Assembly (NCBI RefSeq): GCF_003946115.1
Contig: NZ_RHOH01000001.1
Location: 434,001 to 498,000, forward strand
Origin: Lacticaseibacillus daqingensis
Lineage (GTDB): Bacteria > Bacillota > Bacilli > Lactobacillales > Lactobacillaceae
Direction: 5' to 3'
Length of the DNA: 64,000 nucleotides
A model generated the notes under the pieces. The model was not told where the DNA came from and made no database searches. It was given only the letters and a program-made list of their open reading frames with translations. The position numbers and the translations under genes were made by a program. The number at the start of each line of letters is the position of its first letter. Within the stretch, counting starts at the first letter, position 1. Below, piece by piece: positions 14,210 through 22,757 of this stretch.

Positions 14210-16129
14210 GTGGAGAGAACAGCATTTATTGTGAAGCAGTTGATTCAGGCTGATGACTATCTCTCCACTGAATTGATTGCGCGACGGTTGAGGGTGTCAA
14301 GCAAAACCGTGCGAAGTGACCTCGAAGAGCTTGAGGGTGAGCTAGCAGAATACGGCATGCGAATTTTGCGAAAACCTGGTAAGGGCGTTCGCATCGAGGG
14401 TCAGCCCGATGCCAAACGGCGGCTGCTGCGCAAAATCGATCACTATGGCAACAGCGAGACGACAGACCTTCTTTCCCGCCAGATTGATCTTGTGTTACGT
14501 GTGATCGGTCGATCGGCACCGGTTTACATTAAAGATATTGCGGTGGACTTTTTCGTCAGTCGAGCAACAGTGAATCGTGATATTGCGTTGCTAAACAGGG
14601 AATTCCTGAGTGACTTTGGCCTTTCTTTGGAGAACGGGGCTGATGGCCTTACCGTTATTGGGGAGGAAACAAGCAAGCGTTCGGCGATGACGCGGCTGAT
14701 CACAATGAAATGCGATGCTAAACTGCAGTCTATGGCTGTTGAGGATGATGAGTTCATCGTCTATCTGCAGCAGCTTATTGGCATCGATATCACCAGCCTG
14801 ATTCGATTGTTGAATCGTGTTGAGCGGGACTTTAGAAGTCAGATGACGATTGCCGCACAACGGAACTTCTTGATCCATGTTGCGGTTGCGATTACGCGAA
14901 TTCGCAACCGGAAGACTGTGCCGACAGCCCCTAATCTTGACCAACAGATCGATGCGCACACTGATGAGATGCAGCAACTTAAGCGTGCTGTGAGCGAAGT
15001 TGAGCGATTTTATTCGGTTAACTTTGACCGTCAGGAGCTGTATCTTCTGTTATTACACGTCATCAGTTCCGAGAATCTAGAAGTCGGCGAACAGACGGGT
15101 ATTCCAACGGACTTTGAAATTCAGGTTAAAGCGCTGATTCAACGAGTTTCAAAAGAGGCCGGACGAGATTTTACGCATGATGACGAGCTAGAGAAGTCGT
15201 TGATTCTTCATCTGAGAATTGCGCTGAAGCGGGTCGAGTTTGGCATGCGGATCGAGAATCCATTCTTAGCGTATGTGATCGAGCACAATTTTGATTTGTT
15301 TGTTGCCGTTAAGAACAATATCAAGACGGTGTTTGCGAGTGGCGTTGTCCCAGATGCTGAAATCGCCTATATCACCATTCACTTCATGGCTTCAACAGAA
15401 CGAATTCAAAAGAAGCCGCGCGTGATGGTGCTGTGCGCCAGTGGCTTAGGGGTCTCGCAGCTCTTACTGGAACGAATCAAGCGTTACTTTCCTAATTATG
15501 ATGTCAAAGGGGTCATTCGACTCGATGATCTGCAAACGCTAACGCCTAAAGATGTTGACCTAATCATTTCAACGGTTGAGATTAAAACACGCACAGAGAT
15601 CGCGTTCGTTGTGATCGATCCGATGGAGGACTTAGGGGACATCAAGAATGAGGTTTACCAAGACACAGTGCGGGTTGAAGGCACCCGGGCGCCATTTGAA
15701 TTTCGCGCGGATGGGGTGCTACAGCTGGACGACTTTGCGACGAAAGAGGAGCTCCTCGATCGCGTCTCTGATTGGCTAATCGCCAGGGATTGTGCAACGC
15801 CTGATTACAAGAAAGCGCTACTGGATCGTGAGGCGATTGGCTCCACCTACATCGGGAAAGGAATCGCGCTGATTCACGGACGCTATAACAGCGCACAGGG
15901 GCGCCCATCGTTAAATGTCGTGCGTCTGGGGCATCATATTTTGTGGGATCGGAAGAATGAGGTTGACTTGCTGTTCAACTTTATTCCGACAGAATCCTCC
16001 CGTCAGGATTTTGCCCTGTTGTTCAGAAGAATGGGCAGAACCATTGATAACGGGACGTTTTGGAAGCAAATAAAACAAGTCGAGCCGCAAAAAATGGTCG
16101 ACCTGCTTAATAAGGAGTTTGGTTTATGA
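14210..16129 (+). CDS. PRD-containing PTS-regulated transcriptional activator (MtlR/LicR type)
   Basis: A 639-residue regulator. Domain order: two N-terminal helix-turn-helix/Mga-like domains (residues about 5-170, with STELIARRLRVSSKTVRSDL and a second HTH near 105), two PRD domains (about 180-400), a IIB-like domain with the active-site Cys in VLCASGLGVSQLL (about 405-490), and a C-terminal IIA-like domain with His in GIALIHGR (about 500-639). Phosphorylation of the PRDs by HPr and of the IIB/IIA parts by the operon PTS would set its activity. GTG start at 14210, with GGAGG eight bases upstream. Its stop overlaps the IIA gene as ATGA. Confidence 0.9.
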   Translation: MERTAFIVKQLIQADDYLSTELIARRLRVSSKTVRSDLEELEGELAEYGMRILRKPGKGVRIEGQPDAKRRLLRKIDHYGNSETTDLLSRQIDLVLRVIGRSAPVYIKDIAVDFFVSRATVNRDIALLNREFLSDFGLSLENGADGLTVIGEETSKRSAMTRLITMKCDAKLQSMAVEDDEFIVYLQQLIGIDITSLIRLLNRVERDFRSQMTIAAQRNFLIHVAVAITRIRNRKTVPTAPNLDQQIDAHTDEMQQLKRAVSEVERFYSVNFDRQELYLLLLHVISSENLEVGEQTGIPTDFEIQVKALIQRVSKEAGRDFTHDDELEKSLILHLRIALKRVEFGMRIENPFLAYVIEHNFDLFVAVKNNIKTVFASGVVPDAEIAYITIHFMASTERIQKKPRVMVLCASGLGVSQLLLERIKRYFPNYDVKGVIRLDDLQTLTPKDVDLIISTVEIKTRTEIAFVVIDPMEDLGDIKNEVYQDTVRVEGTRAPFEFRADGVLQLDDFATKEELLDRVSDWLIARDCATPDYKKALLDREAIGSTYIGKGIALIHGRYNSAQGRPSLNVVRLGHHILWDRKNEVDLLFNFIPTESSRQDFALLFRRMGRTIDNGTFWKQIKQVEPQKMVDLLNKEFGL

Positions 16130-16566
16130 ATATCGACAGTCGCCTAATTTTTCTGAATGTAGATTTTTCAGATAAATTTGAGTTGATTGATTTCTTAACA
16201 CAGAAACTGCAAGAGGCGGATTACGTGGTGGCGCCTGAGAAGGACTTCAAGGCCCATATCTTACAACGGGAGGCAGACACGTCGACAGACATGGGCAATG
16301 ATATTGCGATTCCGCACGCAAAATCAAAAGACATTCGTAAGCCATTTGTCGCGTATGCCAGATTACAGGAATCAATCGTTTGGAATGAGAAGCAAGGGAG
16401 TCGGGTCAGCATGGTCTTCATGCTGGGGGTGCCAGATCAGTCTGAAAATGGCGTACACCTTCAGATGCTTTCCAGCTTGGCGCGTAAGCTGATTGACAAT
16501 GATTTTCTGCTGACGATCAAGCAAGAAGATGATCCGACGAAAGTTGCGCAATTATTAGCAGAGTAG
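16126..16566 (+). CDS. PTS fructose-family IIA component
   Basis: A 146-residue fructose/mannitol-type IIA domain. The phosphorylated His lies in IAIPHAKS near residue 66. It receives phosphate from HPr and passes it to the IIB protein encoded two genes later. The gene overlaps the regulator gene by four bases, so translation is coupled and the regulator and IIA are made together. Confidence 0.92.
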   Translation: MNIDSRLIFLNVDFSDKFELIDFLTQKLQEADYVVAPEKDFKAHILQREADTSTDMGNDIAIPHAKSKDIRKPFVAYARLQESIVWNEKQGSRVSMVFMLGVPDQSENGVHLQMLSSLARKLIDNDFLLTIKQEDDPTKVAQLLAE

Positions 16567-16580
16567 AATGGGGAATCCAG

Positions 16581-17636
16581 ATGAATATTTTGAAAAGAGA
16601 GATCAACCGAATTAAGGAGTCTCTGATGACGGGCGTTGGCTATATGATTCCGTTCGTTGTGTTCGGCGGGATTTGTATTGCCTCGACGATCGCGTTGAGT
16701 GACATGTCTTCTAAAGGCGTCAATATCACCAACCCGATTCTAAAAGTGATCAACGATTTTGGGTCACAGTCGATGGGGATGATGGTGCCGATTTTGGCGG
16801 CCTTTATTGCGTTTGGGTTTGCAGATCGTGCTGCCATTATGCCAGGGTTTCTTGGTGGGCTGATTGCGGTTAACGGGCAGGCCGGCTTCTTGGGCGGTCT
16901 GGTTGCAGGAATCCTTGCGGGATATATTGTGATGGGTATCAAGAAGATCCATGTGCCGGCAACATTGCGAGCACTGGTGCCGATCTTCATTATTCCGCTT
17001 ATCGGGGGCTTGGCCGTTGCGATTATTATGCAGTACGTTGTGGTGGCGCCGATTGGCGGGCTGATGAAGACCATGACTGCTTTCTTGAAGGGCATGCAAG
17101 GGGGTAACGTGATTCTCCTTGCCGCGATTCTTGGCTTTATGACCGCCTTTGATATGGGCGGTCCGGTGAACGTCGTTGCGTGTCTGTTTGCTTGGTCGTT
17201 CTTTGCGGACAACATCTATACGTTGTCTGCCCCGGTTGCCGTTGCGATTGCAACGCCACCATTGGGGATGGGCTTAGCAACCCTGCTGGCGCGACACCGC
17301 TATGATGAGATGGACCGAGAAGCAGGTAAGGCTGCATTGGTCATGGGCATGATTGGTATTTCAGAAGGCGCAATTCCGTTTGCGGCAAAGGATCCACTTC
17401 GGGTTATTCCGGCTAACTGTATCGGTGGTATGGTTGGGGCAGTGATTGCGATGCTCGCTGGGGTCAACGAATACGCGCCTCATGGCGGGCCAATCGTGGC
17501 ATTGGTTGCAACGAACAAATTGATGTATTTACTGGCAATCGCGGTTGGTGCATTGGTCACCGCGTTGGTGGCTAACTTCTTGAAGTTTGGCCTCAAACCA
17601 AAAGATAAGGCGTCGGTCACCGAAAAAGCTGCTTAA
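16581..17636 (+). CDS. PTS fructose-family IIC permease
   Basis: A 351-residue membrane protein with about nine or ten hydrophobic segments. Fructose-type IIC signatures include ADRAAIMPGFLGG near residue 75, GFMTAFDMGGPVN near 185 and ISEGAIPFAAKDP near 258. IIA and IIB are separate proteins here rather than fused. Substrate is unknown; the SIS enzyme suggests a modified ketose, not free fructose, because no 1-phosphofructokinase gene is present. Confidence 0.93.
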   Translation: MNILKREINRIKESLMTGVGYMIPFVVFGGICIASTIALSDMSSKGVNITNPILKVINDFGSQSMGMMVPILAAFIAFGFADRAAIMPGFLGGLIAVNGQAGFLGGLVAGILAGYIVMGIKKIHVPATLRALVPIFIIPLIGGLAVAIIMQYVVVAPIGGLMKTMTAFLKGMQGGNVILLAAILGFMTAFDMGGPVNVVACLFAWSFFADNIYTLSAPVAVAIATPPLGMGLATLLARHRYDEMDREAGKAALVMGMIGISEGAIPFAAKDPLRVIPANCIGGMVGAVIAMLAGVNEYAPHGGPIVALVATNKLMYLLAIAVGALVTALVANFLKFGLKPKDKASVTEKAA

Positions 17637-17649
17637 TGAGAGGATGAAT

Positions 17650-17976
17650 ATGATGACAATTGTTGGGGTAACATCGTGCTCAACGGGAATCGCGCACACG
17701 TACATGGCCGCAGAGGCGATTAAGAAGGCGGCCAAGAAGCTGGGCTATAAGGCCAAAATTGAAACGCAGGGATCAGTCGGCACTGATGATCGGCTGAGCG
17801 CATCGGACATTGCGGATGCTGACCTGGTGGTGATTGCCTCTGACGTGTCGATATCTGGTAGTGATCGTTTTGAAGGGCTAGATAAGGTTTATCGTTCAGG
17901 CTCTGAGCGGTTCATTGTCGATGCTGAAAAGTCGCTGCGGGAAGCGTTCAACGAGATCGGCAAGCCGATTGCTTAA
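17650..17976 (+). CDS. PTS fructose-family IIB component
   Basis: A 108-residue IIB protein with the phosphocysteine in VTSCSTGIAHTYMAAE at about residue 10. The ATG at 17650 is chosen because GAGAGG is six bases upstream; longer in-frame starts lie inside the IIC gene, and an ATG at 17644 would overlap the site. It is the last gene of the operon, followed by a terminator shared with the convergent lac operon. Confidence 0.92.
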   Translation: MMTIVGVTSCSTGIAHTYMAAEAIKKAAKKLGYKAKIETQGSVGTDDRLSASDIADADLVVIASDVSISGSDRFEGLDKVYRSGSERFIVDAEKSLREAFNEIGKPIA

Positions 17977-18042
17977 TAGTATCGGGCTGAGGTGCACGCG
18001 TTAAAAGTAGCACGCAAGCTGGGGCAATCGAATAATTAAACG

Positions 18043-18084
18043 AACAAGGCCACAATGCAGGAAATCGTATTGTGGCCTTGTTTG
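18043..18084. terminator. Bidirectional terminator between convergent operons
   Basis: A perfect 14-bp stem (AACAAGGCCACAAT and complement) with a 12-base loop and flanking A/T tracts. It serves the fructose-PTS operon on one side and the lac operon on the other. Confidence 0.9.
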
Positions 18085-18151
18085 AGTTTGAGACAAGCGA
18101 GTTGTAGCGGTCATCTTGTGAGACTTGGGCCAGAACCGAAACTGCTTTTGC

Positions 18152-19027
18152 TCAGTCGAGGCGCATCGTCAGACCAAACTGCCGCGTTTCACCCGGCGCA
18201 GCGATCATGTTGCCGGCCTTTTGATACCAGTTGGTCGGGGCACCGATTTGATCCGGTAGACCGTTGAAGGGTTCCAGGCAGACGAATGGGGCCAACAGAT
18301 CCGCCGGGCTCCAGATGGCGAGGTAGGGGAAATCGGTGAGGCTCAGTGTCAGCGACTCCTTGCCGTCTGTGCGGGCCAGTGTGACCCCGGTCGCCTCGGG
18401 CGCATCGATCAGAATCAGCCCGTGGTTCAGGCGTTCATGGGTCAATGCAAGCTGGGCGCCGTCTGCTTCCTTCAACGGCTCGATCTCACCGTTGCGAAAC
18501 GGTAGCGGGCCGACCCCAAACTTATGTAGGGGCAGGGTCGCGTTGTGCAGCGTCACGGTGTACGCATCCATCGGCTGCGTCAGCGTGAATGCCGGGTGAA
18601 ACCCGAGCGCAAATGGCATCGGCCGCCGGTCATGGTTCACCACGGCGTAAGTGATCTGAAGACCTGTCGTGGTCAGGTGGTAGGTGATGGTCAGCGCAAA
18701 ATCAAACGGGTACTGCGCGTTGGTTGCGTCGGTTGCGTGCAGCGTTAGCGCAACCGTGTCGTCAGTATCCTGGGTGATGGTCTGAAAACGCATATCGCGC
18801 GCAAACCCGTGCTGGCGCATGGGATAGACGGTGCCATCGAGGGTGTACTGATCCTGATTGGAGCGGCCGATGACGGGGAAAAGAACGGGCGCATGGCGCT
18901 GCCAGTACTGACCCGTCTCATCCGTCCAAATTACTTGACGCTTGTCCGCCTTGCGAGACAGCGTGGTCAACTCCGCGCCATCAGCGCTGATGGTGGCGGT
19001 GAACTGTGAATTTTCGAGTGTGATCAT
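18152..19027 (-). CDS. lacX: Aldose 1-epimerase family protein, LacX-like
   Basis: A 291-residue galactose-mutarotase-like beta-sandwich protein of the LacX subgroup. Recognisable segments are PVLFPVIGRSNQD near residue 48, MRQHGFARDM near 70, and FALGFHPAF near 140, which carry the conserved His residues. It should interconvert anomers of a hexose or hexose 6-phosphate. The start overlaps the stop of the upstream cupin-like gene as ATGA. It ends the lacR-lacA-lacB-cupin-lacX operon. A remnant of a close paralogue lies at 12847-12894. Confidence 0.88.
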   Translation of the reverse strand: MITLENSQFTATISADGAELTTLSRKADKRQVIWTDETGQYWQRHAPVLFPVIGRSNQDQYTLDGTVYPMRQHGFARDMRFQTITQDTDDTVALTLHATDATNAQYPFDFALTITYHLTTTGLQITYAVVNHDRRPMPFALGFHPAFTLTQPMDAYTVTLHNATLPLHKFGVGPLPFRNGEIEPLKEADGAQLALTHERLNHGLILIDAPEATGVTLARTDGKESLTLSLTDFPYLAIWSPADLLAPFVCLEPFNGLPDQIGAPTNWYQKAGNMIAAPGETRQFGLTMRLD

Positions 19028-19707
19028 GCTTCCACCTCCTGAAGGGGAGTGATGCGCACGAGCTCACCGATCACGCCGACTTGAGCGCCCTGGGCGATCT
19101 TATCGGTGCGCGAAGCATGCACCACTTGAAACTTGTTTTGCTTGACGATAAGGGAGTTGTCGCTGTGAAAGTCGGCCGGTAGCGGTTGGTTGGAACCGCG
19201 AAGTAGCATCACAACGAACTTGAAGCCCGCGGTCGTAACTTCACACGGGCTGTAATGCAGGGTGTCGCTGAAAAATTCAACGACAGTGCCGGCGGGAACG
19301 TAGAAGAGTTGGGCGTCCTGGGCGGCATTGAACTGGCCGGCGTGCATCTGGCTGCGCTTGCCCAGCACCATCACGACTGGGGTGCTGAAGATGTTCAGTT
19401 CGCTTCCTTGATGGTACTCAACGGCGGTCAGTGCCGTACTGTGGCCGGCACACTCGCCGGCTTCGATGGGCAGGCCGGCGAAGACATCCGCACCGATGGT
19501 TTGGATGATGGGGAGGCGCTCCATTGCCGGGTTGGTGGGCGTGTAAACGTTGGCGCCGGCAGGAATCGAAATGGTGGCCATGAATTGGTCGAGTTCATGG
19601 AGGGGGTATTGGGCATACACGAGGCCGAAACGCGCAAATTCGGGCTCATCGAGCGTGCGAATTTGCCGGTCTGGGTTGAGCTGACGTAGCTGTTCAAGTT
19701 GATTCAT
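19024..19707 (-). CDS. DUF4867-like cupin protein of the lac operon
   Basis: A 227-residue protein that by size, cupin-like motifs (VEYHQGSELN near 95 and VPAGTVVEFF near 137) and placement beside LacA/LacB fits the family annotated DUF4867 in Firmicutes. From the recurrent association with galactose-6-phosphate isomerase genes it is probably a sugar-phosphate isomerase or epimerase, but no activity is established. It is translationally coupled with the LacX-like gene and separated from lacB by 129 bp, the largest gap in the operon. Confidence 0.65.
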   Translation of the reverse strand: MNQLEQLRQLNPDRQIRTLDEPEFARFGLVYAQYPLHELDQFMATISIPAGANVYTPTNPAMERLPIIQTIGADVFAGLPIEAGECAGHSTALTAVEYHQGSELNIFSTPVVMVLGKRSQMHAGQFNAAQDAQLFYVPAGTVVEFFSDTLHYSPCEVTTAGFKFVVMLLRGSNQPLPADFHSDNSLIVKQNKFQVVHASRTDKIAQGAQVGVIGELVRITPLQEVEA

Positions 19708-19836
19708 GATAACCTCCTTTTGCGGTGTGGTGACGGGGACTTTGCCCCAACGGTTTGAAAAAAGCCGCGCCCAGAAGTGGGGAACGGCTTAGTGGGGGGA
19801 CACGGCGAATTAGGTCGCGGTCGGGCGACTCATCGG

Positions 19837-20355
19837 TTAGTCGTGGTAGACGCCTTCGTTCCACTTCTCGATTTCCTCATCAAAGAAGTGGGGGTTGTCC
19901 TTTTGGTCGGGGTTCGGCGTTGCGAGGTGATCGATCTTGTCGATGATGGCCTTGTTGGCGTCATCGGCCTTGTAGGTGGCGTTGAGAAAGGCCTTCACGA
20001 TGTCTTCAGCCAAGTGCTCACCCGTGGTCGCACCGCCGAAGCCGATGACATTGGCATTCAGCTGCTCGCGGGCGTAAACCGCGCTGGTCACATCGCCAAC
20101 CAATGCGGCGCGAATGCCTTCATTCTTGTTCGCCGCGGTGGAGATGCCAATGCCTGTGCCGCACAGGACAACACCGAGATCAGCGCGGCCATCTGCGACA
20201 TCCTCCGCCACCTTTTTCCCATAAATCGGGTAGTGCGTGCGGTGCGTGTCGTAGGTGCCTTCATCAATCACGTCATACCCCAAGTCCTTGAGCATGTTCG
20301 AAATCTGGATCTTAACGTCTGTCACAATGTGATCGTTCCCGATGGCAATAATCAT
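19837..20355 (-). CDS. lacB: Galactose-6-phosphate isomerase subunit LacB
   Basis: A 172-residue LacB, the expected length. It belongs to the RpiB/LacAB fold; the phosphate- and substrate-binding segments IGNDHIVTD at the N terminus, CGTGIGIS near residue 65 and [12 protein letters not shown] near 90 are present. With LacA it converts galactose-6-phosphate to tagatose-6-phosphate. The stop is followed by a short gap rather than tagatose-6-phosphate kinase (LacC) and aldolase (LacD), which are not in the window. Confidence 0.96.
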   Translation of the reverse strand: MIIAIGNDHIVTDVKIQISNMLKDLGYDVIDEGTYDTHRTHYPIYGKKVAEDVADGRADLGVVLCGTGIGISTAANKNEGIRAALVGDVTSAVYAREQLNANVIGFGGATTGEHLAEDIVKAFLNATYKADDANKAIIDKIDHLATPNPDQKDNPHFFDEEIEKWNEGVYHD

Positions 20356-20378
20356 TTGAGTGCTTCCTTTCTGATGGC

Positions 20379-20807
20379 CTAGATCATCTTTTCGAGCATG
20401 TCGAGCCGAACCTGATGCCGGCCGCCGGCGTACTCTGTGTCCAGATAGCGTTGGATCATCGTCAGTGCCTTGTCGAGGCCGATGATGCCGGTGCCGATCG
20501 AAATGGCCTTGGCACCGTTGTGCTCCGCCGTCATGTGGGCGGTGTTTTCTTCGGTGACGTTCGCGGTCACCATGCCCTTCAGCTTGTTGGACGCCATCGC
20601 CGAGCCCACGCCGTAACGGTCGAACATGATTGCCTTGTGCGCGGCACCGCTCAAAATTTTTTCAGCCACGGCAACGGAAGAATCAACGAAGTCCGAAGCG
20701 GGTTCGGGCGTCACATCGATCACCCGATATTCGTGCGCGATTAAGTATTGCTTGACGGCTTCCTTCATCGCAAAACCGTCTGTATCTGCGCCAATAACTA
20801 CATCCAT
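20379..20807 (-). CDS. lacA: Galactose-6-phosphate isomerase subunit LacA
   Basis: A 142-residue LacA of standard length. It has the family N terminus [14 protein letters not shown] and the [14 protein letters not shown] segment that replaces the CGTGIGIS of LacB, consistent with a heteromeric enzyme where each subunit gives part of the active site. It lies 23 bp upstream of lacB and 23 bp downstream of lacR. Confidence 0.96.
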   Translation of the reverse strand: MDVVIGADTDGFAMKEAVKQYLIAHEYRVIDVTPEPASDFVDSSVAVAEKILSGAAHKAIMFDRYGVGSAMASNKLKGMVTANVTEENTAHMTAEHNGAKAISIGTGIIGLDKALTMIQRYLDTEYAGGRHQVRLDMLEKMI

Positions 20808-20830
20808 AATGAAATCTCCTCCGTGTTGAG

Positions 20831-21592
20831 TTAGGCCGTCGTCATGACGGTCGTGTATTTGCTGTAAGTTGCGACATCGTTGCGATTGATGGCAGGATTG
20901 GTGATCAATCGATCCACCTGGCTCAAATCGTAAAAGGAATAGAAGTCTTGCTTGTTGAGCTTGCTGAGGTCAGCAACAACATACCGGTGCGCCGTATTGT
21001 CTAAGGCGATGCGCTGCGTCTGACCTTCCTCGGGGTTGGCGTTGCTGATGGCGTTGTCCTTCACCCCGTTCACGCTGATGAACGCTTTAGTGGTTCGCAG
21101 GTGAGAGAGGACATCGTTGGCCAGGCTACCGATGAAGGCCCCAGAGCGGGCGCGATAGCTGCCACCAATCAGTTGAAGTTGAAACTGGTCGGCACGCTCC
21201 TGAAAACTTTCGAACACAGGTAGACTATTCGTGATCATACGAACATCGCCGACCAACAGGTGTGCCGCGATCAGTTCGTTGGTTGTGCCTGGGCCGAGGT
21301 AAACGATATCGCCTGGTTGAATCAGACTGGCCGCAATTTGCGCGACCTCGTCTTTCTCGGAAACGTTGAGATTGCGCTTCTGGATCCGGGAAAGCTCGGG
21401 TAACGCCTTCATGGTTAAGCTTTGTGCACCACCATGAACTCTGAGCAACGCATGATGCGTGTCGAGAACTTCCAGGTCACGCCGGACGGTCATTGGCGAG
21501 ACGCTGAGCGCTTCCCCGATCTCGTTGACGGAAGCGGCGCCGCGCTGGTTGACGAGTTTCTGGATCAACAGCTGACGTTCGTGCTTGAGCAT
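20831..21592 (-). CDS. lacR: DeoR-family repressor, LacR-like
   Basis: A 253-residue DeoR repressor, with the N-terminal winged helix ([15 protein letters not shown], residues about 28-42) and the sugar-phosphate sensor domain ([15 protein letters not shown] near residue 100). The ATG at 21592 has AAGGGG seven bases upstream. As first gene of the lac operon, downstream of three phased operator repeats, it is likely autoregulated and derepressed by tagatose-6-phosphate, as LacR is in lactococci. It is 40-odd per cent similar in appearance to the DeoR protein encoded just downstream, suggesting an old duplication. Confidence 0.88.
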   Translation of the reverse strand: MLKHERQLLIQKLVNQRGAASVNEIGEALSVSPMTVRRDLEVLDTHHALLRVHGGAQSLTMKALPELSRIQKRNLNVSEKDEVAQIAASLIQPGDIVYLGPGTTNELIAAHLLVGDVRMITNSLPVFESFQERADQFQLQLIGGSYRARSGAFIGSLANDVLSHLRTTKAFISVNGVKDNAISNANPEEGQTQRIALDNTAHRYVVADLSKLNKQDFYSFYDLSQVDRLITNPAINRNDVATYSKYTTVMTTA

Positions 21593-21608
21593 TTGCTCAC
21601 CCCTTTCG

Positions 21609-21634
21609 TGTTCATAAATGTTCAACTTTGTTCA
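21609..21634 (-). promoter_or_regulatory. Three 10-bp-phased DeoR operator repeats
   Basis: TGTTCA occurs at 21609, 21619 and 21629, exactly 10 bp apart (plus-strand reading), so that all three face one side of the helix. They lie between the lacR promoter and its ribosome binding site. Confidence 0.75.
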
Positions 21635-21641
21635 CGTGCAC

Positions 21642-21670
21642 AGATTAGCATCCTGCTGCCCCCTCGTCAA
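21642..21670 (-). promoter_or_regulatory. Promoter of the lac operon
   Basis: On the minus strand TTGACG (21665-21670) is followed after 17 bp by TAATCT (21642-21647), immediately upstream of the operator repeats. Confidence 0.65.
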
Positions 21671-21793
21671 GGGGTTTAATTGAATTTCGGTTCAGTTATG
21701 GACAGCTAACCTGAGTTACGGGGTGCCGCTTGGGCTGGCAGAATTGCCATTGAGTCGGGCGCCTGTACTATATCAAAAAATTTTTCTGTATCG

Positions 21794-21832
21794 AAAACAG
21801 GCTGTTCACCTGGTGGGTGAACAGCCTGTTTT
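21794..21832. terminator. Terminator behind the second DeoR gene
   Basis: AAAACAGGCTGTTCACC and its complement form a 17-bp stem with a short loop; A and T tracts on both sides make it active in either direction. Confidence 0.9.
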
Positions 21833-21861
21833 GGGGCGAATTGTGAAAAAGTTACGTTATT

Positions 21862-22620
21862 TTATGCCAGGATCAACTTCACGTTTTTTGAATAGAAGTC
21901 GATAAAGTGTTCATCTAATTGCGAATTTGTGATGAGATGGTCGTCTGGCTTCATCTGGTAAAACTCGAAGAACGCGCGCTGCCCCATTTTAAACAAGTCA
22001 CTGATGATGTAGCGCTCGCGGCTATTTGAGAGCGCAAGCCCCTGAAGTTCCGCGGCGTTACTATTGAACGTGGTGAGCGAGAGCTGGTCGATCCCGCGAA
22101 CGCTGATGAACGACTTGTCAAACTGCATCGGTTGGAGCATACGTTCCGCTAGATTACCGTTCACAGAATCAGACTTGGCATCATACAGCCCACCAACCAG
22201 GATCAAGGTTGGCGAGTTGGGCATGGTGGTCATCTTGTTAAAGGCCGCAATGTTGGAGGTGACGACTTGGATGTCCGTGGTGGGGAGGTAGTCAACGATG
22301 AGTTCGTTGGTTGTCCCCGGCCCCAAGTAGATGAAGTCACCGGGTTCAATCGTTGAAGCTGCCTTGGCCGCAATCGCGGATTTTTCATCGAAGTGGAGCA
22401 TCTGGTTATCTTTGAACGAACTCGATTGGCTGATGTCGAAGTCGATGCTTGTGACGCCGCCGTAGATTCGCTTGATCAGGTTACCTGCGGTCAGTTCCTC
22501 AAGGTCCCTGCGAATCGTCATGCCCGAAACGCCAAGCGCATCTTCGAGTGATCTAACGGACATGACTTGGTTTTTTTTAATTAGCTCAAGCTCCATCGCC
22601 TGGCGTTCATGTTTTAACAA
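21862..22620 (-). CDS. DeoR-family repressor of the sulfatase/PTS operon
   Basis: A 252-residue DeoR protein with helix-turn-helix VSGMTIRRDLEEL and the sensor loop [15 protein letters not shown], matching LacR residue for residue at the key sites. The TTG at 22620 is chosen because AGGAGG lies nine bases upstream and because the resulting start MLKHERQ aligns with the start of the LacR-like paralogue. It is divergent from the mannose-family PTS operon with 137 bp between starts and is the obvious candidate regulator of that operon. The inducer is probably a phosphorylated sugar made by the encoded PTS. Confidence 0.87.
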   Translation of the reverse strand: MLKHERQAMELELIKKNQVMSVRSLEDALGVSGMTIRRDLEELTAGNLIKRIYGGVTSIDFDISQSSSFKDNQMLHFDEKSAIAAKAASTIEPGDFIYLGPGTTNELIVDYLPTTDIQVVTSNIAAFNKMTTMPNSPTLILVGGLYDAKSDSVNGNLAERMLQPMQFDKSFISVRGIDQLSLTTFNSNAAELQGLALSNSRERYIISDLFKMGQRAFFEFYQMKPDDHLITNSQLDEHFIDFYSKNVKLILA

Positions 22621-22637
22621 TTGACTGTGCCTCCTGA

Positions 22638-22673
22638 ATAACAAAACTACCCAAAAATTAACAAAGATGAACA
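22638..22673. promoter_or_regulatory. Phased DeoR operator repeats in the divergent region
   Basis: ATAACA (22638), TTAACA (22658) and TGAACA (22668) are spaced by 20 and 10 bp, the same helical phase as the lacR operator repeats, here in opposite sense and more degenerate. Confidence 0.55.
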
Positions 22674-22680
22674 TTTACTG

Positions 22681-22710
22681 TTGACCCCTGTTGCTTCGCG
22701 GGTGTATTCT
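22681..22710 (+). promoter_or_regulatory. Promoter of the mannose-family PTS/sulfatase operon
   Basis: TTGACC (22681-22686) and TATTCT (22705-22710) are 18 bp apart, about 50 bp upstream of the IIA start. Confidence 0.5.
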
Positions 22711-22724
22711 GCTGTTGTTAAAGA

Positions 22725-22738
22725 CGAATGCGTTTACA
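22725..22738 (+). promoter_or_regulatory. cre element of the PTS/sulfatase operon
   Basis: CGAATGCGTTTACA matches the CcpA box at 12 of 14 positions and lies between the promoter and the ribosome binding site, so glucose should repress the operon. Confidence 0.6.
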
Positions 22739-22757
22739 AAGAAAGGGGAGATTCTGA

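Noticed and set aside
18545-19009. Several plus-strand frames opposite lacX
   Set aside because: They are shadows of the strongly supported minus-strand mutarotase gene and lack ribosome binding sites.
19837-20807. Ribose-5-phosphate isomerase B pair
   Set aside because: The two subunits have the exact lengths and paired motifs of LacB and LacA and are co-transcribed with LacR and LacX-like genes.
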